Shown here piece by piece: positions 9,371 through 19,990 of a stretch of 64,000 nucleotides of DNA (its first letter is position 1; every line of letters starts with the position of its first letter). The translations under genes and the position numbers were made by a program. The stretch covers positions 24,265,844 to 24,329,843 of the forward strand of contig OX421496.1 of the NCBI GenBank assembly GCA_949126835.1. Reading direction: 5' to 3'. Under the pieces are notes generated by a model, which worked only from the letters and a program-made list of their open reading frames with translations, was not told the origin of the DNA and made no database searches. This stretch comes from Anisus vortex. Its lineage: Eukaryota > Mollusca > Gastropoda > Planorbidae.

Positions 9371-9665
9371 TTGGGAACAAATCCTAGCCTTCACCAGGAT
9401 TCACAGAACATATAGCCGCCTTTACTAAACCCCAACTAATGTCAGGTACCCATCAGAGCTGGGTAAACTTATGGACACTCTCCTGAACAGGGAACAAATC
9501 CTAGCCTTCACCAGGATTCAAAGAACATATAGCCGCCTTTACTTAACCCCAACTAATATCAGGTACCCATCAGAGCTGGGTAAACTCTCCTAGCCTTCAC
9601 CAGGATTCGAATCTAGGACCCTCGGTTCACCAGCCGAACGTATTACCGCTCATCCCTGGTGACCC
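9371..9665 (-). mobile_element. tRNA-derived SINE, copy A (rearranged)
   Basis: The minus strand has a tRNA-like head (GGGTCACCAGGGATGAGCGG, B-box ATTCGAATCCTGG) and a body with CTACCCAGCTCTGATGGGTA-like sequence. This matches copies at 21908, 30843 and 61579. Here part of the body (about 9371-9487) is repeated at 9488-9590, so two copies or an internal duplication are fused. SINEs are transcribed by RNA polymerase III and moved by a partner LINE (established). Confidence 0.75.
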
Positions 9666-9806
9666 TTATCTATATATAAGAGAGTGTGCATTTTCTCCGC
9701 ATTTTTATGCTTTATTTTAAGTGACTGAGCACTCCATGTATATATAGCTCAGTGCTATATACATGTTGGTACCAGTCTGTGTTAGTATTTGTAGTTGTTG
9801 ACCCTA

Positions 9807-9995
9807 ATCAATGAGCTATATCATGGGCTGCTCACTCTCTTAAATTTTCGGATTAAATGCAGACTCTTATTATAAATAGAATATTGCCCCCCCCCCCAGT
9901 AAAATGGCCGAATATGACCCGGAAATATATAATATAAGAGTCTGCATTTAATTAAGTGATTGACCACTCCATGTATATATAACTCAGTGATCCTA
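9807..9995. mobile_element. Second foldback copy, ends ATGAGCTATAT
   Basis: ATGAGCTATATCATGGGCTG at the left is inverted against CCACTCCATGTATATATAAC at the right. Both are followed inward by TTAAATGCAGACTCTTAT. A C-run and a fragment of the 9239 palindrome (GTAAAATGGCCGAATATGAC) lie in the middle. It is the same family as 9183-9753 without the SINE. Confidence 0.65.
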
Positions 9996-10035
9996 GTAGT
10001 GTGCAATCGATGTAAATGTTGATCCAATCTGGCCT

Positions 10036-11319
10036 TAGTTGGTACTAAAGCATTCAAGTTTTCCAAGGACGTTGCTACTTGATCCTTGCAACGCCTCCTT
10101 TGGCGTCACCGCGGTTAAATGGTGAACGCGGCAGAAAGAAGATATAAGGCGTTTGTTGGTTATGTGGCTTAACAGAACGTCCAAGAGGACAGCGGACATT
10201 AAAACTTATCTTAGCGATATAAAATGACCTCCACGAGGACACGCTATTTTTTTGAAAGCGTACATAAAAAAGCTTTAATAAAATATTGTTTCAGGTAGGT
10301 ATGGTATGTGTGAATCCTACTTTTTAATTCATTTTTTTGGTCAGAAAAGCTGTTCCGGGATTTTGAAATTCTGCTATATAAGGAATATGTAAATTTAATT
10401 AACAGTATTTTACATTGAGCTGAATTGTTTAACCCTTCCCGTACCGACCTACTTCTATCTATGCTGCCTTCAGTTCCGCTATATACGCGCCCGGGACTGT
10501 AAGGGTTAATAAACATTACTAATTTAACCAACTTTGTTTGTGTTTTTTGTTTATATTATTCGTTATTTTAAATGTTATTGTGTTGTATTGAAAATTGTGT
10601 TACAATTCAAACTTAAAATGAATATTGAAGATATTCTTATTATTTGATCAAACCTCTTTATTATCTTTCTAAAACATGTTTCCTCCATACCTGCCAAATT
10701 TCATCACAACCATTATGGTCGCACATATTCAATTTTGCGTCTAAAAATTGTAATGAACTGTCCGTATCTTAGCTCATTCACGCCATATTGGCATATTCGG
10801 GTCACTTAGGGAGGGGGAGGGGGGGGGGCACGTGACTTTTTTTCTTTAAACGGATTGGTTGAACTTTCCAAGTGCACTGCAGTATATATATTTATAATTT
10901 TAATTTTAATTATTACTAGTAAGTGAGCTTCAGTTTTTCCTCTTTGTCTTTGTTACTAAAATTTCGTCACGAAAAAATTCATAACTTTTTTTTATTTATG
11001 ATCTGATTTTAATGAATGATATACTGTTGGAATCCTCTCTTTGAGCCCATTCCAATGATATATAGCAAGATATATTTAATTCATTTTGAAATTTTCATCC
11101 CACATAGGCCTACCTATTTCAGGTAAATCCCGTTGATATAAATTATGTTTATACAAACACAATTAACTGTTACGTTTTCGAAGAGGCAACCATAATAGAA
11201 TCGACGTACATTGTAATAAAAAAAAGAATTTATTAATAGTTATTAACATTGAAATAATAATTTCATTATTTTGCTTTTTTTTCTGGTTAAATATTATAGT
11301 GGAAGTGCGTTTGGTTAGG
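10036..11319. other. No gene seen
   Basis: AT-rich sequence with short frames only and no recognisable domain. A poly-G run occurs at about 10802-10828. Nothing else is supported here. Confidence 0.5.
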
Positions 11320-11324
11320 AGACG

Positions 11325-11450
11325 TCCATTAATTACGTCAACAATTTTTATGCGATTTTTACCTCCCCCCTCCCCCTTGTCAACACCTGTCAAACTTTCA
11401 GAGACCCCCCCCCTATATAATTACGTCAAAAATTTGTTACCCTCCCCCCT
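11325..11450. mobile_element. MITE-like repeat with GACGTCCATTAATTACGTCA end
   Basis: AGACGTCCATTAATTACGTC at 11329 is followed by CTCCCCCCTCCCCC-TGTCAACA, CAAACTTT and a C-run before a second TAATTACGTCA. The same order recurs inverted at 13835-13935, and the end alone recurs at 14322-14350. This is a dispersed DNA-transposon end family; the superfamily is not determined. Confidence 0.55.
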
Positions 11451-11593
11451 AAAACAATTAAGAAAATTGTAAACGCTGCCTTTTATGTTTAAAATAGATT
11501 TGAAACGGAAATGTCTATACTATAATTAATTACTATATATTTTAAAACTTGTTTTAAAGCTTTCAAATTGACTAGATTAAATATATCTCTCAT

Positions 11594-11951
11594 AGGCGGA
11601 GCCACGAAGGGGGTGTAACATTGTTCCTACCCCCGTCACCTACCCAACCCGAAAAAAGATTTCTAATCCGAGGATGTTAACAATATTTTTTTTCGTTTTG
11701 TTTACTATTGTTCTTTTCATAGAAATAATGGGCTTTTGGTACAATGTTAATTGTTTAAAAGTTCAGGGGAAATTGTGCACCAGTTATAAATTAACCTTCT
11801 TTTTTAACCGCACATGTTCACTATTCCTTCTTGCATAATTGCCCCCCCCCCACACACACACACATTATACACACGGTAGTTGGCTTCCTTGCTCCCTAGT
11901 TCTCCTACCTTGCACTATTTGCCACTTACACCTAGCAACCTACGCCACTGA
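11594..11951. mobile_element. Possible hAT-type MITE
   Basis: CATAGGCGGAGCCACG at the left and CCTACGCCACTG at the right (minus strand CAGTGGCGTAGG) resemble hAT terminal repeats. A (CA)n tract and C-run sit at 11842-11863. No target duplication is visible, so this is tentative. Confidence 0.3.
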
Positions 11952-12335
11952 TACTAATACATATTATTTAGACTATGTGATACAATTTTCCAGAAAATTA
12001 GAAATTAAAAAATACTTAATAGAACTATGTGTAGTCTAATCGACCTAATTTTAATGTTTCACCTATTATAACGTATTCAGCAAAAATATATTAGTCTATA
12101 CTTATATATCAGAAATAGGGATGCTCAAAGGAAAGGTACGCCTAGGCTAGTATTTCGACTTCATGTGGTGGGCCACGAATTATTTTTCTGAAGGAAATAT
12201 TTAAAAATAACATGTTGGATTCACACAATGCACTTCATTAAATGCAATTCAAACATTTTAGTCTCAGAGAGGGTCTGTTGTTGTTTTTTAGTTCTATTGC
12301 CAATCTATCGCTTACATGGTATATATAACCAACGC
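11952..12335. other. No gene seen
   Basis: AT-rich sequence without a recognisable frame or repeat end. Confidence 0.4.
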
Positions 12336-12339
12336 CGGT

Positions 12340-12900
12340 CTCTGGCGCCTAATTTCACTTCTGTATCCATGAGCCTCAAAGCTGGCGAAGTGTGAACACC
12401 ACTGGTTCCCCGAGTCTGACCAGTGGGCTAATGTATGGGACAAGCGGTCGCCGAGATACTTCCATTCCTATCTCTGTGGGTGACGGAGAGAGGCGTGGTA
12501 TCCCGAGCTGCAGGTCTGGAGGTTAATTAGGTTTGACCTCCACTTCTCAACGAGAATGCGAGCCGAGATTACTCTCTAAGGGCTCGGAGAACGAATTTTG
12601 ATGTGTCACGTAGCTTTGAAAAACTCCCATAAAGCTCGGCGCAAACGGTTGGCCGTCCCCATACACTCTGAACTCCTGCAACTTGCAAGCACGTGATCGA
12701 CCGTTTCCAACGCCTCTCTGCAGTTTCTACACCGCGAGTTTTCTAGGGGTCTCAACCTGTTAAAATAGTTTCCACCCCGGATCGGCTCGGTTGGGTCTCT
12801 TCAGTTGTTGCCAGTTGTTGGTTAATCAGATTGTTCTGCCCCTTTGAGGGGCTTGTAGCGTAGGTACCCCACTGTACAATTTCTGGCGCCTCCGGGGGTG
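12340..12900 (-). pseudogene. LINE C-terminal fragment with CCHC knuckle
   Basis: Around 12770-12610 the minus strand reads LENSRCRNCREALETVDHVL then ASCRSSECMG and RLRRALWEFFKAT before a stop. C-x2-C-x(8)-H-x4-C near the end of a reading frame is the zinc-binding tail found after the reverse transcriptase of several LINE groups. The DNA between 12360 and 12420 (CATGAGCCTCAAAGCTGGCG) recurs at about 60590, so the same family has another 3' fragment there. No reverse-transcriptase core is readable here. Confidence 0.5.
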
Positions 12901-12989
12901 GGGGCTGGTGCGACGTACGGAAAGGTTTACAAAACGTTCTGTAAAAACGGCTGCTTTCTAATGTGGCCTTGAGGGGATGTATTCACTTT

Positions 12990-13494
12990 AGATGGAAACA
13001 TGCCAGTGTCAGACAAAATCCGCTCGGCCAACGCACAATCAGTTTACATTATAGGAATACGATGCAAGCCCTAGATGGCTCGAGAATGAGCATAATATGT
13101 ACGTTCGTTTAAGGGGAATCCGAACAGAGCAAGTCGACGCAACACGCGACCGCCCTATAGGCGGCCAGCGTAGGGCTAGCCTCGCACAGAGTCTGCCCAA
13201 TCATACCTTTCCATGTCGGAGTGCATGGCCTGCTAAAGCTGATCCAAACATGGTTTCAAGGGTTGGAAAAGACCTAACCATGGGCGTTGAAAGCAGTCGA
13301 CTCTCGGACGGTGTTTAAAGCACTGTCACGGATTCCTTTCAGATGTGTTTGTCTTCTTTTGTTATTCCAGTTACCATGTCTCGCAAGACAGCGAAGGTGA
13401 AGTTACGGTCACTTTGCCTTGCTAACAATTGCATTAGTTTCCATTCATACATAGAGATACAAACTAATGAGAGGAACACAAAAAGGACATGTCA
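12990..13494. other. No certain gene; one splice-like mini-exon
   Basis: At 13371-13396 a pyrimidine-rich TTGTTATTCCAG precedes TTACCATGTCTCGC and a GTGAAG donor. That would give a 7-codon exon with a good initiation context, but it is too short to call a gene. The frame at 13097-13318 shows no known domain. Confidence 0.25.
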
Positions 13495-13502
13495 AATGTA
13501 GC

Positions 13503-13678
13503 CAGTGCCCTCACATGGGGGGGGGGGGGCGCAGAGGAAGGCATATGCCCGGGGGCGACACTTCCAGGGAGGCGGCAAATGTAGTCTAAATATAGCACTA
13601 AACAAGCAGTTACAGTATGCAAGGGAGCGGCGCTGAAACCTATGCCCTGGGGCGCTACATAAGCTTGTAAAGGCTCTG
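13503..13678. mobile_element. hAT MITE, 176 bp, perfect 8-bp target duplication
   Basis: It begins CAGTGCCCTCACATGGGG and ends GTAAAGGCTCTG. The flanks at 13495-13502 and 13679-13686 are both AATGTAGC. A second copy, in the opposite orientation, is at 33850-34018. Non-coding, presumably mobilised by a related hAT transposase. Confidence 0.9.
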
Positions 13679-13834
13679 AATGTAGCTTCCGTAATTAATA
13701 TAGATCTATTTGTATTAACGTAAAAGCATGTTTTTACATGTCTGCTATGTAAGTGGCACAGTACTAATTTAGAATTTTGTAATAAATTTGTATTATTAAT
13801 TATTTATTTTAAAAAAAGTAACATTGTTGACGTC

Positions 13835-13935
13835 AACTTTTCTTGACCTCCCCCCTCCCCCATGTCAACAATCTTCAAACTTTTTCAGACCCCCCCCCCC
13901 CCTATTTTGTTGACGTAATTAATGGACGTCCCCTT
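13835..13935 (-). mobile_element. Inverted copy of the GACGTCCATTAATTACGTCA repeat
   Basis: TTGTTGACGTAATTAATGGA then CGTCCCC ends this block. The interior carries the same CTCCCCCCTCCCCC, TGTCAACA and C-run order as 11325-11450. Confidence 0.55.
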
Positions 13936-14321
13936 AGCCTTTAATAATTACTTTTTTAACGCATGCGGGTGACGGTTGGCTCGATTCTCATCCAAAGAGA
14001 TAGACCTAACTTTTTGTTAAATAACAAGACATGTTGTTTTTTGTAACCTTATTACACAATTTATTTTACATTAGGCTACTTTCTCAATTGTTTTCAACAA
14101 TAATAATAATTTTATGTTTTTTAAATTAGTATAGCTTTTCTGTTCATTGTATTTAAATTTTTGTATCTGCAGCTATATAGGCCTATTTAATTTCTCCAAT
14201 GGGAACACCAGTAGACATTGGCTTGTATTGAATAAATTTAAATTAATGGTTTTGAAATATTTTATAAATACTATTCTACTTTTCAAACTCATAAAAAATG
14301 TCCCAAAACTGCCAATATATT

Positions 14322-14370
14322 AGGGGACGTCCATTAATTACGTCAACAAAATAGGGGGAGGGGGGGTCTG
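14322..14370 (+). mobile_element. End of the GACGTCCATTAATTACGTCA repeat
   Basis: GGGGACGTCCATTAATTACG then TCAACAAAATAGGGGGAGGG, cut at 14372 by the hAT end that starts at 14373. Confidence 0.6.
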
Positions 14371-14372
14371 AA

Positions 14373-14685
14373 CAGTGGCGTAGCCAGGTTTTGACGCTAG
14401 GGGGAGCGAAATTTTGGCAAAAAGGCCCCACTTTTAGCAATTTTTCCAGATTAATAGAATAACTAAGAATTTGTATGTTTCAAGTGTTATAAGAAAACCC
14501 TGTGCCTCAGGATACACACACTGTATAATAGTGCAGTTTTTATTTAACCATTCACCATTCTTTTTTTTTCTAGCAGTTAATAGTGATGGGAATTTTTGAA
14601 AAATTGATTGCATCAACTGCTCATTTTCGGGATGAACATCTAGTATAGAAAAGTATTTATAGAATCAACACGAATGCTCTATAGC
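14373..14685 (+). mobile_element. hAT end fragment (CAGTGGCGTAGCCAGG)
   Basis: About 310 bp starting with CAGTGGCGTAGCCAGGTTTT are homologous, in inverted orientation, to 18690-19024. Both contain GGCCCCACTTTTAGCAATTT, CTGTGCCTCAGGATACACAC and GCTCATTTTCGGGATGAACA. Both also encode the short peptide LIASTAHFRDEHLV, so part of a protein frame lies just inside the end. The copy is broken by another hAT end at 14686. Confidence 0.75.
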
Positions 14686-14765
14686 AGGGGTCGGCAACCT
14701 AAGACACGCGTGCCCGAATTGGCACGCAGAACGTTTTTCAGTGGAAAGACCTCCAAGAATATTGT
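14686..14765 (+). mobile_element. hAT end fragment (CAGGGGTCGGCAACC)
   Basis: CAGGGGTCGGCAACCTAAGA, then CACGCGTGCC and GGCACGCAGAACG, the same terminal repeat as the element at 4172-6136 and the MITE at 53342. The other end was not found. Confidence 0.65.
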
Positions 14766-16189
14766 TTAATGCAAGTGAAAACAACGTATGTCAGCATAAT
14801 TAATGGATGCTGCATGGCGAATGTTATAAGGGGGGCTGTTGAGGGTGTGGGGTTGTGGATTATTGGGGGTAGTGGTGGCTTGTTGTCGTAGGGACATGAT
14901 CTCTCTAAGTCCCGTAAGTTTTGAGTTTATTATATAGTTCTATTACTTTCATTGTTAAAATATGTACGATAAACTGTTGATTGTTATCTTAACTTTAACG
15001 ATTTGACAGGATGATTAGTTATTTTGTTTGATTGATTAAGATAATGTGAGATTTTGATAGCACATTAAATGGACAGCGTATGTACTAAGAGAGCGGCCAT
15101 ATTGAATTCATGATATTGGCCGGTCCCCAGGGGTTTGTTTTATGTCGTTGCATTGATGTAAATATTATTATTTTAAACTAATGTTGTTTTTTTAAATATT
15201 TATTCTTATAAATTAGGTCGGGTAAAACCGCCTATGTTGACCTTAAGTTAGATGTTATAAATTGCTAGATCTGTTGTTATATTTTCTTGGTTAGATATTC
15301 TCTCATATATATATAATGTTCGTTTGAGATATTCTTTTCTATGGCTAGATACTAGATAGTGTGTTAAGTGATGAGAGGATTTGAGTTATGATTTTTTGGC
15401 GGTCCCTATGTGAATAAAGATTTGGTAGAGATGATGATTTATTTAGTTAGAAATGACGTTGGCAGACGATGTATTTATTTAGTTGTTGTTGATATTGATG
15501 GTTAGGGCTTATTATAATATGAATAAACTTGTTTTAGGTTGACTCTTCAAAAGATTATTTGTTCACTTGATAGTTAGATTCATTGTTGTAGTGTACGTTG
15601 TTTATGTTTGTTTATTTGTGGTTTGCTGTTCTGTGTTTAGCTTAGTAATTTAACTTTAGTATAGTTTAGAGTTAGTTTAGATATTGCTCTTAAGTGAGGT
15701 AGAATTTAGTATTGTTTTATCCAGGTAGCTAATCCTACCTATCTACCACAATATAGGTATGCACAGAATACCCGTCCCCCCTTGTATATAATGTATGTAA
15801 ATAGATGTAATATAATATGTAGATAGGTGATGGTGTTTTATAATTCAAAAACCCATACCTATTCTTTCTTTTAAACTCTGCTAGTTAATTCCCCCCCCCC
15901 TACACTTAAGTAGGTCAAACTGATAGATATATTAACCATTGCCCACAGAAATATCTATCAGAATGTAAATTCTATGACTTGTCTGACAAATCTGTATTTT
16001 TTTCTTAAATAACACATTTGCATCATAACCATAAAAATAGATAGAAATAGATAAAATTGAAATATTTGTTTCTCACTGACGCACGCAGCTTATCCAAACA
16101 AAACGGATTTTGCCTACAAGGCAGTATCACGTGATCTCTTTATTAGACTCATTGCTAAAGAGCTCCCACTTTCTGTTTTTCAGTAATTC
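14766..16189. other. No gene seen
   Basis: AT-rich, TTG/TTAG-rich on the plus strand, with stops in all frames. No repeat end, domain or RNA gene was recognised. Confidence 0.5.
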
Positions 16190-16250
16190 GTGTGTCTCGT
16201 TTTACCCCGCTATCTCATTTTACCCCAGTTTCCCACTACTCGGGGACAGA
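16190..16250 (-). repeat. Inverted piece of the GGGTAAAACGAGA repeat
   Basis: The minus strand reads AGTGGGAAACTGGGGTAAAA then TGAGATAGCGGGGTAAAACG, matching the block at 2450-2480. Confidence 0.6.
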
Positions 16251-16559
16251 ATATTTGCCTTTAATTAGACACATCGTAAAATCTCGATTATAAGCCACAC
16301 CTGTGTATAAGCCGCTTTTATACTTTGGAAGGCGAAAAGCAATTAAAATTAAAGTTCACGTATATTATCCGCATTCAAAATCTGATTTGGTTTCCTGTTT
16401 AATTTATTCATCAATTTTTTTTTTAAATTGTAGTGTATTAGCCATGGTAATGTGAATGGACTTAGAATATTAGACAAAATAAACACTAAGTGAATTTCTG
16501 CGTATTTCACAACATTTAGTTTCTCAGCTGCGCTGTGCACATATAACTTGTTTGAAATA

Positions 16560-16835
16560 GAAGAGAAATTACCCACTAGTTGGGTATAGACATTGCTTAC
16601 TAGTCTGCAATCACTATAGACTGACCAGTGTGCAATCACTACAGTGACCCGTGTTCAATCACTATAGACTGACCAGTGTGCAATGACAATACACTGGCCA
16701 ATGTGCAATTACCACACACTGACCAGTGTACAACCTCTATACACTGACCAATGTTCAATCACTAGAGACTGACCAGTGTGCAATCTCTATACACTGACCA
16801 GTGTGCAATAACTATAGACTAGGCTAATTATTGTG
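16560..16835 (+). repeat. ~32-bp minisatellite (ACTGACCAGTGTGCAATCAC)
   Basis: About eight imperfect units of GACTGACCAGTGTGCAATCA-CTATA follow a single CCACTAGTTGGGTATAG unit related to the array at 2140. Units drift at one to four positions each. Confidence 0.85.
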
Positions 16836-16902
16836 CAATCCATGCAGTTATAAGCAATGATATTTATTCTTTAGACAGTTTTATTTTGCAGTAATTGCCG
16901 TT

Positions 16903-17042
16903 TGCAGTAATAAGTCGTTTTAACTGAAAGACCAAGTGAAGAGGTTTTTCTCAAAGGAACGAGATTTGGAATTGCAGTAATAAGTCGTTTTAACTGAAAG
17001 ACCAAGTGAAGAGGTTTTTCTCAAAGGAACGAGATTTGGAAT
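16903..17042 (+). repeat. 70-bp exact tandem duplication
   Basis: The unit starting TGCAGTAATAAGTCGTTTTA at 16903 is repeated at 16973 through CGAGATTTGGAAT with no visible difference, so the duplication is recent. Confidence 0.9.
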
Positions 17043-17447
17043 AGCCTCATACGGCAGTGACCTATCACAAGGGAAATAAATAAATAAAAATAGACGCTAT
17101 AAATCTATATTTAACCATTTTGTTAAAAATAAGAACCGGGAAAAGATTCAAAACATGTGGCAATAGATTCAAAACACGTGACAATATTCATTTTTCCTAG
17201 TCGGAATCCTTTATGTTACGTCACTTTCCTATATTGCCGGAAATAAAACATCTCAAATGGCTACGAGATTTGGAGTAATCATCCGAAAAAAACACACATT
17301 TTAGTGCAATATTGAACTAATTACTTAAAATGTATCTTTGATATTTTGTATAAATGTTTTTTTTAACATTCAGATACTGAATACACTATTTACTATCAAA
17401 ATCAAATGTTAACTCAATTTTGATAAAAAGCTCTTCACTTGGTCTTT

Positions 17448-17580
17448 AAAATTTGATAGGATGTATTGTTAGGCGCCACAAATCTGCTGTCCAAATTTCA
17501 GCTCGATTGGACCACGGGAAGTGGTCGAAAAATCGAAGCCAATTTTTGCACCACGATTGCAGACAGACAGACAGACAGAA
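17448..17580 (+). mobile_element. Retroelement 3' end with (CAGA)n tail
   Basis: GATGTATTGTTAG, CTGCTGTCCAAATTTCAGCT, CGATTGGACCACGGGAAGTGG and a final (CAGA)n run. An inverted copy with the same order lies at 34538-34690. This is the shape of a LINE or SINE 3' terminus; the family is not identified. Confidence 0.5.
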
Positions 17581-17610
17581 AATGCAACTTAAAATAAAGG
17601 AAGTAAAAAG

Positions 17611-18235
17611 GTTAACTTTTGGATTTATAAGGTATGGTTTGTTAATTTTTTTTTCAATATTATTACTAGCTGTTTAAATAAAAATTATAGTCGCTCTACA
17701 CGTATTTTTTAGTTAATTAAAATATGTCACATTTCATACAGTTATAAGCAATGATATTTAATTTATTCTTTAAACAGTTTTATTTTTGCAGTAATTGTCT
17801 TTAGGTTCAAGAGAAGATAACCCTGGGGTACAAGCCAAGAAACAAAGGGAGGGAATACAAGAAAACAACCAAAGGTACAATAATGTTAACTTTTGGATTT
17901 GAAAGGTACAGTTTGTTTCTTTATTATTTTTCAATATTATTACTAGCTGTTGAAATAAAAATTTTAGTCGCTCAACACGTATTTTTGGGTTAATTAAAAT
18001 ATTTTATGCCATAATATGCAATGATATTTATTCTTTAGACAGTCTTATTTTGCAGTAGTAGCCTTTAGGTTCAAGAGAAGATAACCCCGGGGTACAAGCC
18101 AAGAAACAAAGGGAGAAAATACAAGAAAACAACCAAAGGTACAATAAGGTTAACTTTTGGATTTAAAAGGTATGGTTTGTTAATTTTTTTTATTTCAATA
18201 TTATATTATTACTAGATGTTTGAATAAAAATTAAA
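17611..18235 (+). repeat. Triplicated ~270-bp unit with an exon-like core
   Basis: GTTAACTTTTGGATTT marks each unit at 17611, 17885 and 18149 (spacing 274 and 264). Two units also contain CTTTAGGTTCAAGAGAAGAT-AACCC and GGTACAAGCCAAGAAACAAA. One frame through this core is open in both copies and reads VQEKIT, then GYKPRNKG. A fourth, diverged core at about 18262-18340 reads SKTPRGHKPRKEAQKNKYR. The CTTTAG before and the AAAG/GTACAA after look like splice sites, so this could be a duplicated exon or a repeat that mimics one. No known domain. Confidence 0.5.
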
Positions 18236-18589
18236 AAAAGATTCCACTAATTCTTTTCGATAGTTTTCTATTCTAGTATCAAGATGTCAAAAACTCCCCG
18301 GGGACACAAGCCAAGAAAGGAAGCACAGAAAAACAAGTATAGAGCCTTATGGGAATCGCTTTTATGTTCTGCCACTTTATGTGTATTTCTGTATGCATAA
18401 TACTTTTATTTTATTTCTGCTTTAATGTAAAATCAGCCTTTTTTTTTTTAGTTTACATAGTATCACGTGATCGATTTTCGGTCTCTGAAGAATTGTGCAT
18501 AGACCTCATTGAAAAGAAAGAAGAAAAGATAAGAAATAACTTTTTCTTACACAATTACGTTAAGTTAATTATATAACCGTCGGATTATA
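18236..18589 (+). other. Fourth exon-like core and unassigned sequence
   Basis: Around 18284 an ATG opens a frame reading MSKTPRGHKPRKEA, similar to the core of the preceding triplicated unit. The 75-residue frame at 18349-18576 is hydrophobic at its start but resembles nothing I know. Confidence 0.3.
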
Positions 18590-18592
18590 GAA

Positions 18593-19024
18593 TCAGTGTT
18601 TTCTAATTGGGGCAACATAGACACAGTAAATTAAAATGTTAAAACTAATTTTTCTCTTAAAGAATGTCTTTACTGGCGATTTATTTCGTCTTTCAATATT
18701 AAAAGAAGTAGATTGCAGACCTATTGAAGCATTCGCGTTGATTCTATAAATACTTTTTGATACTAGATGTTCATCCCGAAAATGAGCAGTAGATGCAATC
18801 AAATTTGCAGAAATGTTCAATAATTAATAGTTTAATAGTTGTTAGGAAAAGAATCGTGGATAGTGAAATAAAAACTGCAGTATTATACTGTGTGTATCCT
18901 GAGGCACAGTGTATGTAAGACTTGATATGTGTGAATTCTTCTATTAATCTGAAAAATTGCTAAAAGTGGGGCCTTTTTCCTAAAAGTTCGCTCCATATAG
19001 GGTCAAAACCTGGCTACGCCACTG
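18593..19024 (-). mobile_element. hAT end with partial protein frame (inverted copy)
   Basis: The minus strand begins at 19024 with CAGTGGCGTAGCCAGGTTTT. From 18820 to 18593 it carries a 75-residue frame with LIASTAHFRDEHLVSKSIYR and SFNIERRNKSPVKTFF. The same protein and DNA appear at 14373-14685 in the opposite orientation. The peptide is probably part of the element's own protein, but I cannot name its domain. Confidence 0.65.
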
Positions 19025-19720
19025 ACTAAAACCCAGATTAGTAACAACTATTATATAAAGTGCAGAGTAAGCTAACATTGCAGATATCTTTACCATTTTT
19101 ACGGAGTTCAATAAATAAAGAAAAAATGGTTCTAAGTTTTTCATTGTCTGACAAGGACAGAAAAGACATATTATAGAAGAGAGAAACAGTCAAGTGTTTC
19201 CTAATTTGTCAGCAACCATCGCCAATGTATCTAAACGTCTTGATATTCTAACCTTACGAAACTTGGTCACTGAAAATTTAGCAATTTTCTTTCATGTCAA
19301 GGGAATATATTTTGAACTAGCGAAAATTTTCTCACTTTCCCTACATTTTACCGCCTTACGTCTAAAAAACTGTTCAAACCTGTCCATCCTGCAATAGAAA
19401 AAGTTTGCCGGTCCGCTACTCTGAAAAGTTTGAGGAGCACTGGTATAAAAAATTCAGTAAAGAGCTGCAAGGTTCAATAATAGCGATTAATCACAACTGA
19501 TAAGAGTAACACCAATAGTCATATCACTAAACTTAGAAACACTAGAGGACAGAAGGGCAAAGAGTTAAGTAGTAATGATACATACGGAATTAAACTCTAA
19601 TTTAGAAATACAGCCCAACAACAACCTGCTGCAAAACTCAGATACACATAAGAACAAAAACACTTTCCTTATCCCTTCATTGGCTCCATAGTCTCGAAAG
19701 ACGATTATATTTGCGCTCCT
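19025..19720. other. No gene seen
   Basis: Short frames only. GTTTGAGGAGCACTGGTAT near 19430 resembles a decayed hAT end, but no partner was found. Confidence 0.35.
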
Positions 19721-19729
19721 GTGATTTGG

Positions 19730-19990
19730 CCAGCCCTGGAGAATTGGTTGTGTCTGTGGAGACCTATCCTTGCGAGACAGGCTCTGTCGCATCTCTGGCA
19801 TCTCTTATCCCTTATGCTAAAACACATGCATAATATAAGTACTCTTTCTTCCCGAGTGGCATTCGGGCAAGGGTTGCCTAAACAAACCAGGAAAACCAGT
19901 AACTTAACATCATTTAAAACATTAATAAAGATGCAAGACTAGACTCGGACCACGGATGAGCGTAGGACGCAATAATCTTCTTTATAGAAG
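19730..19990 (+). pseudogene. LINE 3' fragment (FFPSGIRA.. GLP)
   Basis: Frames around 19845-19935 read YSFFPSGIR, then GLPKQTRKTSNLTSFKTLI. The pattern 'FFPxxIRxWNxLP ... LxSFKxxL' ends many CR1/Jockey-type LINE proteins. The frame shifts once between the two parts. Minus-strand copies of the same sequence are at 54790-54995 and 55868-56100. Confidence 0.6.

Larger units (their letters stand above)
9183..9753. mobile_element. Foldback element, ends CTGAGCTATAT..GGAGTG
   Basis: The left end CTGAGCTATATGGAGTGCTC and the right end (minus strand CACTGAGCTATATATACATG..GGAGTGCTCAGTCAC) are inverted. Inside lie a second palindrome (9239-9354) and a SINE (9371-9665). The minisatellite unit TTGGTCTCAGTCTGTGTAG sits just outside on the left and TTGGTACCAGTCTGTG on the right, so the element split the minisatellite. 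Confidence 0.6.

Noticed and set aside
13097..13318. 73-codon Arg-rich frame
   Set aside because: No domain, no neighbours and no splice support.
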